Notes under the pieces: model-generated
Told to the model about the DNA's origin: nothing
Database searches by the model: none
The model's input: the letters and a program-made list of their open reading frames with translations, nothing else
NCBI GenBank assembly: GCA_017541275.1
Contig: JAFXZM010000014.1
Span: forward strand, 1 to 64,000
Source of the DNA: Oscillospiraceae bacterium
GTDB taxonomy: Bacteria > Bacillota > Clostridia > Oscillospirales > Ruminococcaceae
Direction of reading: 5' to 3'
DNA length: 64,000 nt
Position numbers and translations under genes: made by a program
Part shown: positions 48,141 through 57,242 of the stretch, piece by piece
Layout of the letters: each line of letters starts with the position of its first letter
Position numbering within the stretch: the stretch's first letter is position 1

Positions 48141-50510
48141 TCAGATTTTAATGTCCATTGTCGTTTCGTCGATCGGTACGATATCAGGGTCAAACGGCAG
48201 CCTGCCGGTACGCGGCGGAACGGCTTTGCCGTCTGCGGGAAGGTGAACCGGAATCCCGATCGGAATTTCAATCTCTTTTGACTCCCGCACCGGCTGCTCA
48301 CGAAGGGGCGGCGCAAAGCCCGCAAGCTCCATCTCCAGCTCGGCGGTCAGCTCCTCTGTATTCTCATCGAGAATATTCCTGCGGCGGGCGGGCTTCCTGT
48401 CCGGCTCCCCGCCGGCTGCCTGCTCCGGAGCAGCCTTTTCTGCCGTCTTTTCCGTATCGGCGGCGGCATTTTTCTGTGCTGCCGCAGATTTCCGTTCCGT
48501 GCGGCGCTTGGCAGCGGGCTTTTCCGGTGCTGCTTTTTCCGCTGTCTCTGCCGGTGCTTCGGCTGCCGCTTCCTCCGTTGCTTCGGCTGATGCCTCTGCC
48601 GGAATCTCGGCTGCCGCTTTCTCCGTTGCTTCGGCTGATGCCTCTGCCGGTGTCTCGGCTGCCGCTTTCTCCGCTGCTTCGGACGCAGTTTCGGTCAGGG
48701 GTTCGGGCTGCGGCTCTGTCGGCAGCTCAAGCTGCATTTCGGCCGTCTGCTCTGCTGCCGCAGGCTGCTTCTGATCCTCCGGCTGTTTTTTCTGCTTCTT
48801 CGTCCGTTTTGCGGGCTTTTTCGCGGGCTGCTCCGGTTGTTCTGCCGGCACCTCTGCGGGCGCTTCCGGCTGCTCCGGTGCATCTGCCTGCTTTTCGGCA
48901 TCCGGCATCTGTCCGGGCTGCTCCTTCAGATTCTCCTCCGGTTGTTCTGCCGGCGTCTTTGCGGAGTCCTGTTCCGGCTTTGCGGCTGCTTCAGCCTCCG
49001 GCTCTGCATCCTCCGTTACGAAAATGAACTCTGCCTCCTCCGCATCATTCTCCGCGGCGGGCTGCACTGCATCCTCAGTTTTATGAACGCTGACGGTCTC
49101 AGGCCGCTGCTTTGCGCCGGGGACCTCAACATCCAGCGGATTCAGCCGTGCATCGCGCTCGGCCAGCGCGGCAGCCTCCGCACTGCGCGGGAAGAACAGC
49201 GTGATTGTCGTGCCGGAGCCGAGCTGACTTTCCAACTCGATTTTCGCATTGTGGAACTGTGCGCCGTGCTTGACAATCGAAAGGCCCAGACCGGTGCCGC
49301 CGATCTGCTTGGAGTGGCTCTTGTCCACGCGGTAAAAGCGCTCGAAAATGCGCTCGCGGTCTGCCTGCGGCACACCGATGCCGGTATCGGTCACGGTAAA
49401 AATCGCGGACTGCTCCGTGCAGGTGACCTTCATGTGAACAGCGCCCTTTTCCTTGTTGTATTTAATCGCATTGTCGCAGAGATTATAGAGCATTTCCTCA
49501 ACAATCACCGGAACGCCCTGCATCGGAGCAGAATCGCCCTCCAGCGTCATTTCAATGCCCTTTTTCTCCGCCTGCGGAATGAGCTGACTGCGGACATTTT
49601 CCGCAATTTCACAGAGGTCGATCGGCAGAACCTCCTCTGTAAAGCTGTCGTCATCCAGACGCGAGAGCCGGATGATATCTTCGATCAGCGCGATCATCCG
49701 GGCGGATTCATCGCGGATGCGCTTTGCAAAGCCGCTGATATCCTCTGCCTTGACCATACCGGATTCCATCATGTCAGCAATCCCGTAGATCGAGGTCAGC
49801 GGAGTTTTCAGTTCATGCGAAACATTGGAGGTGAACTCTCTGCGGAGCGCATCGCGCTTTTCGCGCTCGGTGACATCGAGCAGCACCAGCACCGCACCGG
49901 TCATCATGCTGCCGCGCGTAACGGGATTGGCAAAAAGCTGGCAGGCGGTATCGCTGACGGTGATGACGGCAGAGCCGCGCACGCCGTTCAGCGCATTGTT
50001 CACAAGCCCGCGGAATACCGCGCCGTCATTGAGCTCGAACACATCGAAATCGCCGCTGACAGATTCCTTGTCAAGAAGCTGAAGCGCGGCGTGATTATAG
50101 GAAAGCACACGGCCGGTCGCGCTGACCAGCAGCAGACCCTCCTGCATGTTGTCCGTCAGTACCTTGAGCTGCTCCTGCTGTCCTTCCAGCTCATTCCGCT
50201 GCGCCTCCATCTGCATGCGGAAGCTCATGATCTGCCTTGCAACGGGCCGCAGCTCCGGATAATCGGCGATTGCCTGCTTGGAATCGAGCTTCAGCGTTTT
50301 GAGCTCTGAGGTAACGCCGCGCGAAAAGCGCTCGCTGATGATATACAGCGGGATGAGCAGCAGCAGACCCGTAAACAGTGCCACCGGGAAAAGCTGAAGC
50401 ACAAGCCGGAAATAGTTTTCCGTCGGGAGCAGCAGCGGATAAAACAGCAGACACGCGCCGAGCGTGATGCCCATTGCAGTCAGCAGCTTCCGGAAAAAAA
50501 TCTTTCTCAT
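48141..50510 (-). CDS. phoR: PhoR-like sensor histidine kinase with long disordered tail
   Basis: The 789-residue protein has two membrane segments (about 10-30 and 37-58) with almost no external loop. A HAMP-like helix and a PAS domain (about 110-210) follow, then HisKA with the phospho-His in SNVSHELKTPLTS near residue 230. The ATPase domain has NLCDNAIKYN, DTGIGVP and GGTGLGLSIVKHG. The kinase ends near 445. The remaining 345 residues are Ala/Glu/Pro/Gln-rich, with 48-bp repeats, and end in a basic then acidic segment. Phosphate sensing is inferred from the Pho boxes and transporter next door. Confidence 0.88.
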   Translation of the reverse strand: MRKIFFRKLLTAMGITLGACLLFYPLLLPTENYFRLVLQLFPVALFTGLLLLIPLYIISERFSRGVTSELKTLKLDSKQAIADYPELRPVARQIMSFRMQMEAQRNELEGQQEQLKVLTDNMQEGLLLVSATGRVLSYNHAALQLLDKESVSGDFDVFELNDGAVFRGLVNNALNGVRGSAVITVSDTACQLFANPVTRGSMMTGAVLVLLDVTEREKRDALRREFTSNVSHELKTPLTSIYGIADMMESGMVKAEDISGFAKRIRDESARMIALIEDIIRLSRLDDDSFTEEVLPIDLCEIAENVRSQLIPQAEKKGIEMTLEGDSAPMQGVPVIVEEMLYNLCDNAIKYNKEKGAVHMKVTCTEQSAIFTVTDTGIGVPQADRERIFERFYRVDKSHSKQIGGTGLGLSIVKHGAQFHNAKIELESQLGSGTTITLFFPRSAEAAALAERDARLNPLDVEVPGAKQRPETVSVHKTEDAVQPAAENDAEEAEFIFVTEDAEPEAEAAAKPEQDSAKTPAEQPEENLKEQPGQMPDAEKQADAPEQPEAPAEVPAEQPEQPAKKPAKRTKKQKKQPEDQKQPAAAEQTAEMQLELPTEPQPEPLTETASEAAEKAAAETPAEASAEATEKAAAEIPAEASAEATEEAAAEAPAETAEKAAPEKPAAKRRTERKSAAAQKNAAADTEKTAEKAAPEQAAGGEPDRKPARRRNILDENTEELTAELEMELAGFAPPLREQPVRESKEIEIPIGIPVHLPADGKAVPPRTGRLPFDPDIVPIDETTMDIKI
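48556..48700 (-). repeat. 48-bp tandem repeats in the kinase tail
   Basis: Copies starting near 48573, 48621 and 48669 repeat every 48 bases, encoding 16-residue units such as AEATEKAAAEIPAEAS. The bases vary slightly between copies. Confidence 0.75.
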
Positions 50511-51205
50511 TCTGTGGCCTCCCCCGATTCATTGTGATCTATATGGAACCGATATCCGACCCCGCGCACGGTTTCGATCGCGTTGCCGGAAACGCCGAGC
50601 TTCGCACGGAGCGTCCGGATATGGACATCGACGGTTCTGCTTTCACCGGTGTAGTCATAGCCCCAGACCGATTCCAGAATGCGGTCGCGGCTGAGGACGA
50701 TGCCCTGATTGCGCATCAAAATGGCGAGCAGGTCAAATTCCTTGCCTGTCAGGCCGATATCGGCGCCCTCTGCGGTAACAAGATGCCGCGCCTCGTCGAG
50801 CTGGATGCCGCCGCCGGAAAGCACAGCCTGTACTGTCAGCTTTTCGGTTCTGCGCAGCAGCGCCCGGATGCGGGAAAGCAGCTCCATAACGCCGAACGGC
50901 TTTGCGAGATAATCGTCTGCGCCGCTGTCCAGCCCAAGCACCTTGTCATATTCCGTACTGCGGGCGGAGAGCATGATGATCGGGAGCCTGGCGGTCTGCG
51001 GGTCGCTGCGCAGCCGCCGCAGAACGGAAAGGCCGTCCTCCTCCGGCAGCATGATATCCAGCAGCACCAGCTCCGGCAGCCGCTCGGCTACCGCAGCACG
51101 GAATGCAGAGGGCAGCGCAAAGCCCTCGATCTCATATCCGGAATTGCGCACGGCATAGACCGTAAAGTCGCGGATATTCTGGTCATCCTCCAGCAAATAG
51201 ATCAA
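50507..51205 (-). CDS. phoP: PhoP/PhoB-like response regulator
   Basis: I place the start at TTG 51205, 7 bases after GGAGG, giving MIYLLEDDQNIRDF, which fits the family; an ATG further up would bury the binding site. The 232-residue protein has a receiver domain (acidic EDD, Asp in LLDIMLPEEDG, Lys in DYLAKPFG) and a winged helix (LTGKEFDLLAILMRNQG; TVDVHIRTLRAKL). It overlaps the kinase gene by 4 bases. It is the likely binder of the Pho boxes at 47925-47962. Confidence 0.9.
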   Translation of the reverse strand: MIYLLEDDQNIRDFTVYAVRNSGYEIEGFALPSAFRAAVAERLPELVLLDIMLPEEDGLSVLRRLRSDPQTARLPIIMLSARSTEYDKVLGLDSGADDYLAKPFGVMELLSRIRALLRRTEKLTVQAVLSGGGIQLDEARHLVTAEGADIGLTGKEFDLLAILMRNQGIVLSRDRILESVWGYDYTGESRTVDVHIRTLRAKLGVSGNAIETVRGVGYRFHIDHNESGEATE

Positions 51206-51270
51206 GCAGCATCCTCCTTTCCGCATCCGGTTTCCGTCACAAATCGCCGAATGAAACAATTTATCACTAT

Positions 51271-51299
51271 ATTATAACATATTATTGCAAAAAGTGCAA
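51271..51299 (-). promoter_or_regulatory. promoter of the phoP-phoR operon
   Basis: Minus-strand TTGCAC (51294-51299) and TATAAT (51271-51276), 17-base spacer, with a TG at the extended -10 position. No Pho box is seen here. Confidence 0.8.
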
Positions 51300-51395
51300 T
51301 GGGCGAAGGAAAATAATTTATTGGATTTAAGAAAACGGAGCGGCTGACCGGGGACTTTTTCGGATGCTTTCGAGCGCTGCCAAAATAAAGCGAAT

Positions 51396-51425
51396 GCTCC
51401 CAAGTGTTTGACAACACTCAGGAGC
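51396..51425 (-). terminator. stem-loop after the serine hydrolase gene
   Basis: GCTCC (51396-51400) with GGAGC (51421-51425) and inner AGTGTT/AACACT form an interrupted stem. The T-rich stretch beyond is weak. Confidence 0.5.
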
Positions 51426-51474
51426 ATAATTGCAATCGTTTTTTCCGGGCGCCGAAGCAGTATCAGGTATGTAT

Positions 51475-52506
51475 TTACGAAAAAGAATTGTACTGCTCTG
51501 CAACCTTTTTCGCCTCGGCAGTCACATTCTTCACATAATCCGCATCCGGATTGAAATTTGACGCACCGCTGAGAATCACCAGAATATACGGCTTGTCGCC
51601 GTTCACCAGAATGGTCTCATGGTACTGATCGGGCAGGCTGCCGTATTTCACCGCAATGTCATCGCTGCCGCCGATGACCTCCCGTGCATAGCTGCGCTCG
51701 GAGTTCACCAGCGCATTCCACGCATTCTCCCAGCATTCACCGCTGTTCCGCAGCCAATACATTTTCCGCATTGCCGTCCGCATAAACGAGGCCGTGACGC
51801 ACGGGAACCGGTCAGCGACAGAAATCCGTATCTGCTGATAACCCCATTCCTTAGTCATGCGGTTGAAGCCGTCTGCACCGAATTTCGAGACAAGCATGCA
51901 GTATGCGGTATTATCGGAATACCGCAGCGTGTATTCCATGAGCTGTGCCAGCGTGAATTTTGTCCCGTAGGCACTCTTGAAAACCTCGCCGCTGCCGCCC
52001 TGCCGGTAATTGCCGGTATAGGTCATCGTATCCGTCAGGCTGAATTTGCCCGCCGCGATCTGCGTGCAGCAGTAATACACATACGGCAGCTTTGTCAGGC
52101 TCGCGCCGGAGATCAGCAAATCCGCATTGTAGGAATACAGCTCGGTGCCGTCAAGGCTTTCGAGCAGCACCGCACAGGGGCGCTTATATTTCCGGACGGT
52201 TTCATCCAGCGCCGTCAGATCGAGTTCCTGCGGTTCGGGTTCAGGCTCAGGTTCTGGCTCAGGTTCCGGCTCCGGCTGTACAGCGTCCGGATCCGGAATC
52301 TCAGCCGGAACAAGTGAAGAATACAGAACACCTGCACGGGTCATCAGCAGTCCGCCGGCATCCGCATCCGGCTCCTCTGCCGCAGTAATTGCCGCAGCAG
52401 GATGCGCTTCGCTGCCGGCCAGCGATTCGACCGGACTGGAGGCCTGCGCAAAAGCCGTATAGAACAGAACTGCGGCTGCCGCGGACAGTAAATACATTCG
52501 CTTCAT
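51475..52506 (-). CDS. exported class A beta-lactamase-like serine hydrolase
   Basis: The 343-residue protein has a signal peptide or N-terminal anchor (MYLLSAAAAVLFYTAFAQAS), a spacer and a (Pro-Glu) repeat near 78-92. A penicillin-recognising domain follows, with Ser136-x-x-Lys139 in SGASLTKLP, the SDN loop in RYSDNTAY and KYGS in place of KTG. The catalytic motifs are present but the third is altered. Related secreted proteins include peptidoglycan-binding or -cleaving relatives as well as true beta-lactamases; without a search the activity is undecided. The Pro-Glu spacer suggests it stands away from the membrane. Confidence 0.82.
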   Translation of the reverse strand: MKRMYLLSAAAAVLFYTAFAQASSPVESLAGSEAHPAAAITAAEEPDADAGGLLMTRAGVLYSSLVPAEIPDPDAVQPEPEPEPEPEPEPEPQELDLTALDETVRKYKRPCAVLLESLDGTELYSYNADLLISGASLTKLPYVYYCCTQIAAGKFSLTDTMTYTGNYRQGGSGEVFKSAYGTKFTLAQLMEYTLRYSDNTAYCMLVSKFGADGFNRMTKEWGYQQIRISVADRFPCVTASFMRTAMRKMYWLRNSGECWENAWNALVNSERSYAREVIGGSDDIAVKYGSLPDQYHETILVNGDKPYILVILSGASNFNPDADYVKNVTAEAKKVAEQYNSFS

Positions 52507-52858
52507 TTGAACTTCCTTTCCGGATTCCGGCTCCTGCTCCGGTGATTTCTGTTTCTGTCACGGACACAGAGCCTGTTTCTGGCGGAATGAAACGTCAAAA
52601 AGCAGAGGCATTCCGCAGCCTCATTCGATGTTTTTCTCTGCCGCACGGCGGCAAGGCTGTCAAATCCTTCCTATTATACCACAAACCGTTCACTTTTGCA
52701 ACCGGTTCCGGCGGATTTCCGAAAAAAAGCTGTCGTGCGGGACATTCCGCGCCCGCACGACCAGCGCATCCGGATTCAGGATACAACGCAAAAGGTACGC
52801 AAAGCAGTCCGATATCATGCAGCATCCTCTGAGCGGCATTCCGTCAGGGGCGGCTCCG
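52507..52858. other. 352-bp intergenic stretch, nothing recognised
   Basis: Between the serine hydrolase start and the proA stop I find no supported gene, terminator or RNA. The hydrolase promoter must lie in its left part, but no clear hexamer pair was found. Confidence 0.6.
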
Positions 52859-54112
52859 TTACCGGATCTGACCCTCGCCGTTGATGAGATATTTCACGGT
52901 TGTCAGCTCATCGAGCCCCATGGGGCCGCGTGCGTGGAGCTTCTGTGTCGAAATGCCGATCTCCGCGCCGAAGCCGAACTCGCCGCCGTCGGTAAAGCGC
53001 GTCGAGGCATTGACATAAACTGCCGCCGCATCGACACCGCGCTGAAATTTCTCCGCATTTTCAAGCGATTTCGTCACGATGCACTCACTGTGATTTGTGC
53101 CGTATTTCGCGATATGCGCCATTGCCTCATCGACATCCGCAACGATCTTCACCGCAAGCTGATAGTCGAGGTATTCGAGCGCATAGTCATCCTCATTTGC
53201 CGGCAGGACACATTCACCGAGCACCTGCATTGCGGCTTCATCGCCGTGCAGCTTGACGTTGTGCGCGTCGAGCTTCGCTTTCATCATCGGCAGGAATTTT
53301 TCCGCAATGCTGCGGTGAATCAGCACAGTCTCGACCGCATTGCACACGGACGGACGCTGCGTCTTGCCGTTGTCGATGATATTCACGGCCATGTCAAGGT
53401 CTGCCGATTCATCGACAAACACATGGCAGTTTCCGACACCGGTCTTGATGACCGGCACTGTTGCATTTTCCGCAACCGCATTGATGAGCCCTGCGCCGCC
53501 GCGGGGAATCAGCACATCGAGATACTCCGAGAGCTTCATGAGCTGATTCGAGGATTCTCTGGTCGTATCCGGCACAAGCTGAATGATATCAGCGGGCAGT
53601 CCCGCCGATGCAGCGGCATCGCGCATGATATTCGTGAGGCAGGTGTTCGAGGAAAAAGCCTCCTTGCCGCCGCGCAGAATGACGCAGTTGCCCGCCTTCA
53701 TGCAGAGCGTTGCCGCATCGACCGTGACATTCGGGCGGCTCTCGAAGATGATGCCGATGACGCCGAGCGGCACGCGCGTTTTCTGAATGCGCAGACCGTT
53801 CGGGCGCACGACGCCGTAATCGACCTTGCCGATGACCTCCTCAAGCTGAATCAGCTTGCGCACGCCCTCTGCAATGCCTTCGATGCGTGCAGGCGTCAGC
53901 AGCAGTCTGTCCTGCATTGCCTGCGACATATTATTTTTGACCGCATTTTCAAGGTCGGTCTGATTCGCCGCAATGATCTCGTCCGTGCGGCTGACCAGTG
54001 CATCGGCAATCGCAGCCAATGCGTCATTTTTCTGCTTCGGTGAGGCTGCCGCGAGAATGCCTGAGACCGCTTTTGCTCTCGCGCCCAGTTCCCTGACCGT
54101 CAACTGTTCCAT
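52859..54112 (-). CDS. proA: gamma-glutamyl phosphate reductase
   Basis: The 417-residue enzyme reduces glutamyl-5-phosphate to the semialdehyde in proline synthesis. It has the signatures VPLGVIGIIFESRPNVT, LIPRGGAGLINAV, the catalytic Cys in PSVCNAVETVL, and the C-terminal STRFTDGGEFGFGAEIGIST. GGAGGAA precedes the ATG. It is the last gene of a proB-orf-proA unit. Confidence 0.96.
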   Translation of the reverse strand: MEQLTVRELGARAKAVSGILAAASPKQKNDALAAIADALVSRTDEIIAANQTDLENAVKNNMSQAMQDRLLLTPARIEGIAEGVRKLIQLEEVIGKVDYGVVRPNGLRIQKTRVPLGVIGIIFESRPNVTVDAATLCMKAGNCVILRGGKEAFSSNTCLTNIMRDAAASAGLPADIIQLVPDTTRESSNQLMKLSEYLDVLIPRGGAGLINAVAENATVPVIKTGVGNCHVFVDESADLDMAVNIIDNGKTQRPSVCNAVETVLIHRSIAEKFLPMMKAKLDAHNVKLHGDEAAMQVLGECVLPANEDDYALEYLDYQLAVKIVADVDEAMAHIAKYGTNHSECIVTKSLENAEKFQRGVDAAAVYVNASTRFTDGGEFGFGAEIGISTQKLHARGPMGLDELTTVKYLINGEGQIR

Positions 54113-54140
54113 GATTCGTTCCTCCTCTGCCGGCGCCCGG

Positions 54141-54584
54141 TCAGCTTCGCCGATCGAGAACCGGTATCTTGTTTTTCGCTGCCCAATCCAGCAGCTTCTC
54201 CGCGTTGGTATCTGTCACCGAAAGCCGCAGCAGTACCCGCCCGCCTGTGTAAAGCGTGATATCGCCCGACGCATCCGTTTCGATGCGTTCCAGCTCCGTG
54301 AAATCGTATACACAGTTCCGGTAGGTCAGACGCTGACCGTCCACCTGCGCCGTCTTCAGAACCGCACGCCGCGAAATGTACATCAGAACCGGCAGCAGCA
54401 AAATCAGACAGAGCACCCACGGTTCGATCGGGCTGTCCTCCAGCTTCGCCGCCGCATACAGTGCCGCCGCGAGCGCCGCACAGATCACAAGCATGATGTA
54501 CACGCGCTTCTTCGTGAAGACCATGCCCTTGCCGTACAGCGGGCTGCTCCCGACGCGGAATTCAAAATGTTCGGTGTCGTTCAT
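54141..54584 (-). CDS. small membrane protein between proB and proA
   Basis: The 147-residue protein has a short N-terminus, two membrane helices (about 29-46 and 55-70), and a cytoplasmic domain with a predicted PH-like beta fold (QRLTYRNCVYDFTELERIETDASGDITLYTGG). The ATG overlaps the proB stop by 4 bases and its own stop is 28 bases before proA. It is therefore cotranslated with proline genes; the link is unclear and the family is not one I can name. Confidence 0.8.
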   Translation of the reverse strand: MNDTEHFEFRVGSSPLYGKGMVFTKKRVYIMLVICAALAAALYAAAKLEDSPIEPWVLCLILLLPVLMYISRRAVLKTAQVDGQRLTYRNCVYDFTELERIETDASGDITLYTGGRVLLRLSVTDTNAEKLLDWAAKNKIPVLDRRS

Positions 54585-55393
54585 CTCCGCGCAACAAATC
54601 GTGTGCCGACCGGCTTATCCTCAAGCAGCAGCTCATACAGCCGCTCCGGCTTTTCGCCGTTCATGATGACCATGTCGATGCCGGCTGTCACTGCCATTTT
54701 CGCCGCAGAAATCTTTGTTGCCATGCCGCCGCGGGCATTCGGGGTTCCCGCGCCGCCGGCGATGCTCTCAATAAAGCTGTCGATCTCATACACGACCGGG
54801 ATCAGCTCGGCACGATCATCCTTGTGCGGGTCAGCCGAATACAGCCCGTCGATATCGCTCATCAGCACCAGCGTATCGGCATGCACCAGCCCCGCGACAA
54901 TCGCCGCGAGAGAATCGTTCTCGCCGATCTCCAGCTCCAGCTCGTCGATCGCGACCGTATCATTTTCATTGACAATCGGGATGACGCCCATTTCCAGCAG
55001 ACGCTCCATGCAGTTGCCTGCATTTTCGCCGCCGTTGGTTGTCAGAACGGCCTTTGTCAGCAAAATCTGCGCAACATTGACGCTGTAATTGCCGAACTGC
55101 CTGTCATAAAGGTACATCAGCTCGCACTGTCCGACCGCCGCGCATGCCTGCTTCGAGGGGGTGTCGGTCGGGCGCTCCCGCAGGCCGAGCTGTCCCACGC
55201 CGAGCCCGACTGCGCCCGATGAGACCAGAATGAGCTGCCTGCCCGCATTGCTGAGGTCGGCGAGCACGCGCACCAGATTGTGAAACCGCCGCAGATTCAT
55301 GCGGCCTGTGCGGTGCGTCAGCGTCGAGGTGCCGACCTTGATGACGATGCGCTGACTTTCAGAAAGCCTGCGCAGAGTTGTTTCCGTTTCCAA
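54581..55393 (-). CDS. proB: glutamate 5-kinase
   Basis: The start is TTG 55393, with AAGGAAGGG about 6 bases upstream. The 270-residue amino acid kinase has VIKVGTSTLTHRTGR, LVSSGAVGLGVGQLG, NENDTVAIDE and ARGGMATKISAA. It phosphorylates glutamate for ProA. It lacks the C-terminal PUA domain found in many ProB proteins, as in several Firmicutes. Confidence 0.95.
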   Translation of the reverse strand: METETTLRRLSESQRIVIKVGTSTLTHRTGRMNLRRFHNLVRVLADLSNAGRQLILVSSGAVGLGVGQLGLRERPTDTPSKQACAAVGQCELMYLYDRQFGNYSVNVAQILLTKAVLTTNGGENAGNCMERLLEMGVIPIVNENDTVAIDELELEIGENDSLAAIVAGLVHADTLVLMSDIDGLYSADPHKDDRAELIPVVYEIDSFIESIAGGAGTPNARGGMATKISAAKMAVTAGIDMVIMNGEKPERLYELLLEDKPVGTRFVARR

Positions 55394-55420
55394 TATAGAC
55401 CCTTCCTTGCTTTCCGGAGC

Positions 55421-56374
55421 TCACAGCGCCTTGCCGAGGAAGGCTGCACCGATAATGCCCGCATCGTTGCCGAGCTTGGCAATCACAATCTGCGTATTGT
55501 GCTCGGAATTTCTCGTATAAACCTCTTTTGCAACCAGCTCTCTGACCGGCAGCAGCAGCGCATCGCCCTCATTGCAGACGCCGCCGCCGATGCACAGCAC
55601 ATCCGGCTGGAAAATGTTGATCGTGTTGGTAATGCCCGCTGCGAGCGCTTTGATATAGAAATCGACAACGTCCTTCGCGGCCTTGTCGCCCTTGCGCATG
55701 CACTCAAAGGCGGTGCGGGCAGAGACCTTGCCGTGCTCCGCAGCCATTTTGCACATTGCACTTTCCGGGTGCGCCTCCATGGCCTCCTGTGTCATGCGGA
55801 TGAGACCGGTTGCGGAGGAATACACCTCAAAGCAGCCGCGTCTGCCGCAGGTACACTGCGGGCCGTCCATATTCAGCGTCGTATGGCCGATCTCCGCGCC
55901 GGCAAAGTTCGAGCCGGCATAGATTTTGCCGTCAATGACGATGCCGCCGCCGACGCCCGTACCGAGCGTGATGCAGACTGCATTCGTTGCACCCTTTGCC
56001 GCGCCCGCGACATATTCGCCGTAGGCAGCCGCATTTGCGTCATTCTCCACAAAAGCCGGGCGGCCTGTTGCCTCAGAAATCCACTTCACCATCGGGACAT
56101 TGTGGAAATCGAGGTTGTTGGAATATTCGATGATGCCGGTCGCGGAATTCGCGATGCCCGGCGTGCCGATGCCGATCCACTCGACCTGCTCCGGTGTCAG
56201 GCCGCCCTCTTTGATCGCATCCAGTGCGCATGCGGCCATATCCGCCGCAATTTCCTCTGCGGGACGCGGACGGTTCGTCTTGCGGGAGACCTTTTTGAGA
56301 ATCTGATAATTCTCGTCTACCAGTCCAGCGACAATATTCGTGCCGCCGAGATCAATTCCGATGTAATATTTCAT
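55421..56374 (-). CDS. glk: ROK-family glucokinase
   Basis: The 317-residue protein begins GIDLGGTNIVAGLVDE (ATP-binding) and has the ROK zinc motif CTCGRRGCFEVYSS, GTGVGGGIVIDG and ENDANAAAYGE with the catalytic Asp. It phosphorylates glucose to glucose-6-phosphate for glycolysis. GGAGG precedes the ATG. It lies 27 bases before proB and 37 after the acidic protein gene, in one transcription unit by spacing. Confidence 0.93.
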   Translation of the reverse strand: MKYYIGIDLGGTNIVAGLVDENYQILKKVSRKTNRPRPAEEIAADMAACALDAIKEGGLTPEQVEWIGIGTPGIANSATGIIEYSNNLDFHNVPMVKWISEATGRPAFVENDANAAAYGEYVAGAAKGATNAVCITLGTGVGGGIVIDGKIYAGSNFAGAEIGHTTLNMDGPQCTCGRRGCFEVYSSATGLIRMTQEAMEAHPESAMCKMAAEHGKVSARTAFECMRKGDKAAKDVVDFYIKALAAGITNTINIFQPDVLCIGGGVCNEGDALLLPVRELVAKEVYTRNSEHNTQIVIAKLGNDAGIIGAAFLGKAL

Positions 56375-56411
56375 GTGGTTCCTCCATTATTTTCACACTT
56401 CAGAGAGTGCA

Positions 56412-57230
56412 TTATTGCTGCGATTCGCTTTCATTCTCCGCATCTTCTTCATCGTCATCCGTAAAGCCGCATTCCGCGAAGAAGGCGCTGTCAAACAGCT
56501 CCGTGCCGCCGTTGGCTTTGACCGCACGGATCGCCGTTTTCTGATAATATTCATAGTCCTCGATGATGAACGGAATCTTTCTGCCGAAGCGCTGCTCCGT
56601 AAACTGCTCCGCGTGCAGCTCCATGACCGCAGCGACCGCGAGATCATAGATGCGCTCGATCATTTCATCGCCGTCATTTTCCTCGTCATAGCCCTGCGCA
56701 TTCCGCCATGCGGCAAAGGGCGCATCCGGCAGCGTGCGGAATTCATCCTTCGTCCAGTTGATCCAGTTCCAAACATTTTCGCCGAAGCGTTCGATATTTT
56801 TGGCCTTTGTCCGTTCGGTATTATAGGAAATCCAGATCAGATAGACCGGCTTTTCCAGCGCTTCATCCCCGAAGACAGCATGATATCCGATCTCCAGTGC
56901 GCAGACGTCGCTGTCCGGAATTTCTCCGATCGCGGTCTTCAGCCAGTCCTTCAGCGCCGCGAGAAATGCCCGGTCTGCGGCATCCTCTGCGGCGGGCGCA
57001 TAGCGCGCGACCTCCTCGTCAAGGTCGATCTCGTCATATTCGGTCTCGCCGAACATACCTTCCATTCCCGCAAACATATTCGCCATGCCGCCGAATGCCC
57101 CCTGTGCCGCTGCCTCTGCGGCCAGTGCATTGAAGTCGATCTCCGGGTACTGCTGCATGATTGCATTGACGGCATCGCTGTTCAGGCCGAGGCTTTCCAT
57201 CAGGCCGCCGAGTTCCTCGTTCCAGTCCAT
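56412..57230 (-). CDS. acidic protein of unknown function
   Basis: The 272-residue protein has a helical Ala/Met-rich N-terminus (about 1-75), then an alpha/beta domain (CALEIGYHAVFGDEALEKPVYLIWIS; IPFIIEDYEYYQKTAIRAVKANGG) and an Asp/Glu tail. GGAGG precedes the ATG at 57230. The central domain has a feel of DUF4303/SUKH-type domains, but I cannot confirm this. It sits between manA and glk and is probably cotranscribed. Confidence 0.75.
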   Translation of the reverse strand: MDWNEELGGLMESLGLNSDAVNAIMQQYPEIDFNALAAEAAAQGAFGGMANMFAGMEGMFGETEYDEIDLDEEVARYAPAAEDAADRAFLAALKDWLKTAIGEIPDSDVCALEIGYHAVFGDEALEKPVYLIWISYNTERTKAKNIERFGENVWNWINWTKDEFRTLPDAPFAAWRNAQGYDEENDGDEMIERIYDLAVAAVMELHAEQFTEQRFGRKIPFIIEDYEYYQKTAIRAVKANGGTELFDSAFFAECGFTDDDEEDAENESESQQ

Positions 57231-57242
57231 ACAGAGGCCTCC

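Noticed and set aside
48837..50309. A 490-codon plus-strand open frame
   Set aside because: Antisense to the histidine kinase; no binding site or recognisable motif.
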